A DNA stretch of 10,428 nucleotides from JAWXBG01 sp044375415 (GTDB taxonomy: Bacteria > Bacteroidota > Bacteroidia > Flavobacteriales_D > Sanyastnellaceae): the NCBI GenBank assembly GCA_044375415.1, contig JBILMS010000088.1, forward strand, positions 1 through 10,428, given 5' to 3'. Shown here piece by piece: positions 9,138 to 10,428 of the stretch. Each line of letters begins with the position of its first letter. Positions within the stretch are counted from its first letter, which is position 1. The notes under the pieces are model-generated. The model searched no databases, was not told where the DNA came from, and worked only from the letters and a program-made list of their open reading frames with translations. A program made the translations under genes and the position numbers.

Positions 9138-9893
9138 AAAAGGTGGAGTAGAGAACGCGAATGCTCCAAAGTGTTGCTAGTAGCCCTATGATGAGGAATG
9201 AAGTGCGTTTGTTCAACTTTCCGGCTAAACGCGCGCTGATAGGAGCAGCTATTAAGCCGCCTACAATCAAGGCCAGTATGACGTTCCAATGACTGATGCC
9301 GAGAATGGTGAAGAAGGTAAAGGCGCTTGCTAACGTCACAAAAAATTCCGTTAGACTGACAGAACCTTTTATTGTTTTGGCCTGAGTTTCACTTCGAAGT
9401 AAACTCGTAGTTACCAAAGAGCCCCAGCCACCTCCTCCAAAGCTATCCAAGAAACCTCCAATGCCGGCGAGCCGTCCAACATGTTTAATCGGTTTGGTTT
9501 TTTGTTTGTTGCGCAACGCCATTATAACGTACTTTATTCCCAGAACCGCAATGTATGCCGCGAGGCATGGTTTTACCCAAGAAGCATTTTTTCACCAAAA
9601 TAAGATAATACGAGAGCTCCGCATATTGCGCCTACTACCCCGGGAATTACAAGACGTTTGAATAATTTTTTATCGACGTTTCCAATTTTATAATGGGAAT
9701 ATCCACTCGCGCCACTGGCAAATATTTCAGCTGTATGTATGCTGGCACTTGCCGCTGTGAAATTGATACCCAAAGTCATTAATCCCGTTGCGGAAACAAT
9801 CCCATAGCCCATGCCCAAAGCACCGTCGACAAGTTGAGCTAAAAACCCTGCGAGCAACATTAGGAAAAATTCGTGGTTGAGATTGTCGCGCAA
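9130..9893 (-). pseudogene. TauE/SafE-type sulfite/anion exporter, split by a one-base frameshift
   Basis: Two adjacent reading frames together encode one TauE/SafE (DUF81) permease, a family of inner-membrane proteins of about 250-260 residues with two homologous halves, linked in some members to export of sulfite or organosulfur anions. The N-terminal half (9893-9573) reads AGFLAQLVDGALGMGYG, then SASIHTAEIFASGASGYSHY, and stops at TAA after GEKMLLG. The C-terminal half carries GFLDSFGGGGWGSLVTT and SVSLTEFFVTLAS and ends RVLYSTFFT. The C-terminal frame continues upstream of its first ATG as ASWVKPCLAAYIAVLGIKYVI, exactly the helix expected next, so adding one A to the run at 9592-9587 restores a 254-residue protein of normal length. 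The start is uncertain: the only plausible in-frame candidates are TTG at 9893 and ATG at about 9860. It could be a true pseudogene or a sequencing error. Its 3' end overlaps the convergent hydrolase gene. Confidence 0.8.
9587..9592. other. Frameshift site in the TauE/SafE gene (run of six T on +, six A on coding strand)
   Basis: Coding-strand codons read GAA AAA ATG CTT CTT GGG TAA. With seven A they become GAA AAA AAT GCT TCT TGG GTA AAA CCA, which flows directly into the conserved C-terminal half. The one-base deficit is therefore placed at or very near this run. Confidence 0.7.
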
Positions 9894-9952
9894 ACTTTGA
9901 ATATCTGCTGCAAAGGTTTCGGTTCGATGGTACGAGTAAATTAAATTATTTT

Positions 9953-9960
9953 TACATTTG
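9953..9960 (+). promoter_or_regulatory. Candidate Bacteroidota -7 promoter box (TACATTTG)
   Basis: This is an exact match to the TAnnTTTG consensus recognised by the primary sigma factor of Bacteroidota. It lies about 50 bases upstream of the lipase-like gene starting at 10012, a sensible distance. I see no clear TTTG -33 box at the usual spacing, so the assignment rests on the -7 element and position alone. Confidence 0.4.
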
Positions 9961-10011
9961 TATAATTTAAAGCTGACCTAAATATGGGGAGGTTACAGAA
10001 CAACAAATTAA

Positions 10012-10428
10012 ATGGTGATGAAAAAGAAAACAGGCATGTTATCAGTAGTTGGATTTTTACTCTTCATTTACTTTTTTCCTTTAACTTCATTTGGACAAGA
10101 GGGAAAAATACTTCCGGGCTTCGATAAAGCAGAATTTCTGGAATTGCTGAAAATATCTTCCTACCAGGGTGATACGCTATACAATCCCGATCTGCCGCTT
10201 CCCCTGAAGTTTAAAAAAATCTATCGCTCAAAAACGATGGGCTTAGACAACAGATGGGATTTATGGGTGTCCGATCAATCAGTGGCTGTAATCAGCATCA
10301 GGGGTACAACTCCCGAAAAGACAAGCTGGCTCGAAAATTTCTATGCTGCTATGGTTCCTGCAAAAGGCAGTTTGAAGTTGAGCAACGATTTCAGCTTTGA
10401 TTACCATCTTTGCGATGATGATAAAGCT
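10012..10428 (+). CDS. Secreted class 3 lipase-like hydrolase (N-terminal part, runs off window)
   Basis: The frame is open from ATG 10012 to the last base, giving 139 residues with no stop; the 3' end is outside. A second ATG at 10018 (MKKKTG) is an equally good start. A signal peptide is clear: basic MKKK, a hydrophobic stretch (SVVGFLLFIYFF) and a probable cut near TSFGQ. The segment VISIRGTTPEKTSWLENFYA (93-112) matches the conserved strand-plus-oxyanion region of class 3 lipases (typically V-x-F-RGT followed by a Trp-containing helix). The catalytic GHSxGG would lie beyond the window, so activity cannot be confirmed. A GGGGAGG sequence at 9986-9992 is too far upstream to be a convincing ribosome site, and a TACATTTG promoter box precedes the gene. 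With the hydrolase at 6603-9137 this makes two exported hydrolases in about 4 kb, on either side of the broken permease gene. Confidence 0.75.
   Translation, partial: MVMKKKTGMLSVVGFLLFIYFFPLTSFGQEGKILPGFDKAEFLELLKISSYQGDTLYNPDLPLPLKFKKIYRSKTMGLDNRWDLWVSDQSVAVISIRGTTPEKTSWLENFYAAMVPAKGSLKLSNDFSFDYHLCDDDKA

Noticed and set aside
9145..9167. Possible hairpin (GGAGTA ... TGCTCC) as a terminator for the hydrolase
   Set aside because: A six-pair stem with one G-T pair, an 11-base loop and no following T run, lying inside the permease coding region, is not convincing.
9573..9593. Programmed -1 ribosomal frameshift joining the two permease halves
   Set aside because: The A run is not in the register of a canonical X_XXY_YYZ slippery heptamer (the codons are GAA AAA ATG), and I see no obvious downstream stem. 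Error or mutation is simpler.

Overview
The window looks like a chromosomal segment of a Bacteroidota bacterium, probably a marine or aquatic member of the Flavobacteriales. The genes are AT-rich. Three of them carry the YPNP/IPNP-type C-terminal domain that directs proteins through the type IX secretion system (T9SS), which is restricted to this phylum. One TAnnTTTG element, the -7 box used by Bacteroidota, is also visible. No RNA gene, insertion sequence or CRISPR array was seen.

Left two thirds (1-6367, minus strand, read right to left): an apparent operon of three genes joined by two identical 4-nt ATGA stop/start overlaps. The first gene (6367 to 2203) encodes a very large secreted multidomain protein: jelly roll, Ig-like/SprB-like modules, parallel beta-helix, coiled coil and T9SS tail. 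The second (2206 to 656) encodes a secreted, probably propeller-like protein with a T9SS tail. The third (659 to beyond base 1) begins directly in a roughly 95% identical copy of the coiled-coil region of the first gene and has no signal peptide of its own.

The key anomaly is at the 5' end of the large gene. The natural ATG and signal peptide are separated from the long reading frame by a run of ten C (ten G on the + strand, 6342-6351). Nine or twelve C would give one continuous 1387- or 1388-residue protein with a clear signal peptide; ten C ends translation after 20 codons. This is either a phase-variable contingency tract controlling the operon's first protein or a homopolymer length error.

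Right third (6368-10428): a divergent intergenic region of about 235 bases is followed by a plus-strand secreted alpha/beta hydrolase (6603-9137). It has a visible Ser/Asp/His triad, an EF-hand-like loop, a jelly roll interrupted by an inserted GDGW-type domain in permuted order, and a T9SS tail. Its stop overlaps the 3' end of a convergent TauE/SafE-type membrane permease (9893 to 9130), which is split by a one-base frameshift at a run of six A. A second secreted hydrolase of the class 3 lipase type starts at 10012 and runs off the right edge.

The theme is secretion of surface or extracellular proteins: two exported hydrolases next to an operon of large surface proteins with a repeated coiled-coil module. 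Because two genes are broken at homopolymers, assembly error must be excluded before either is read as biology.
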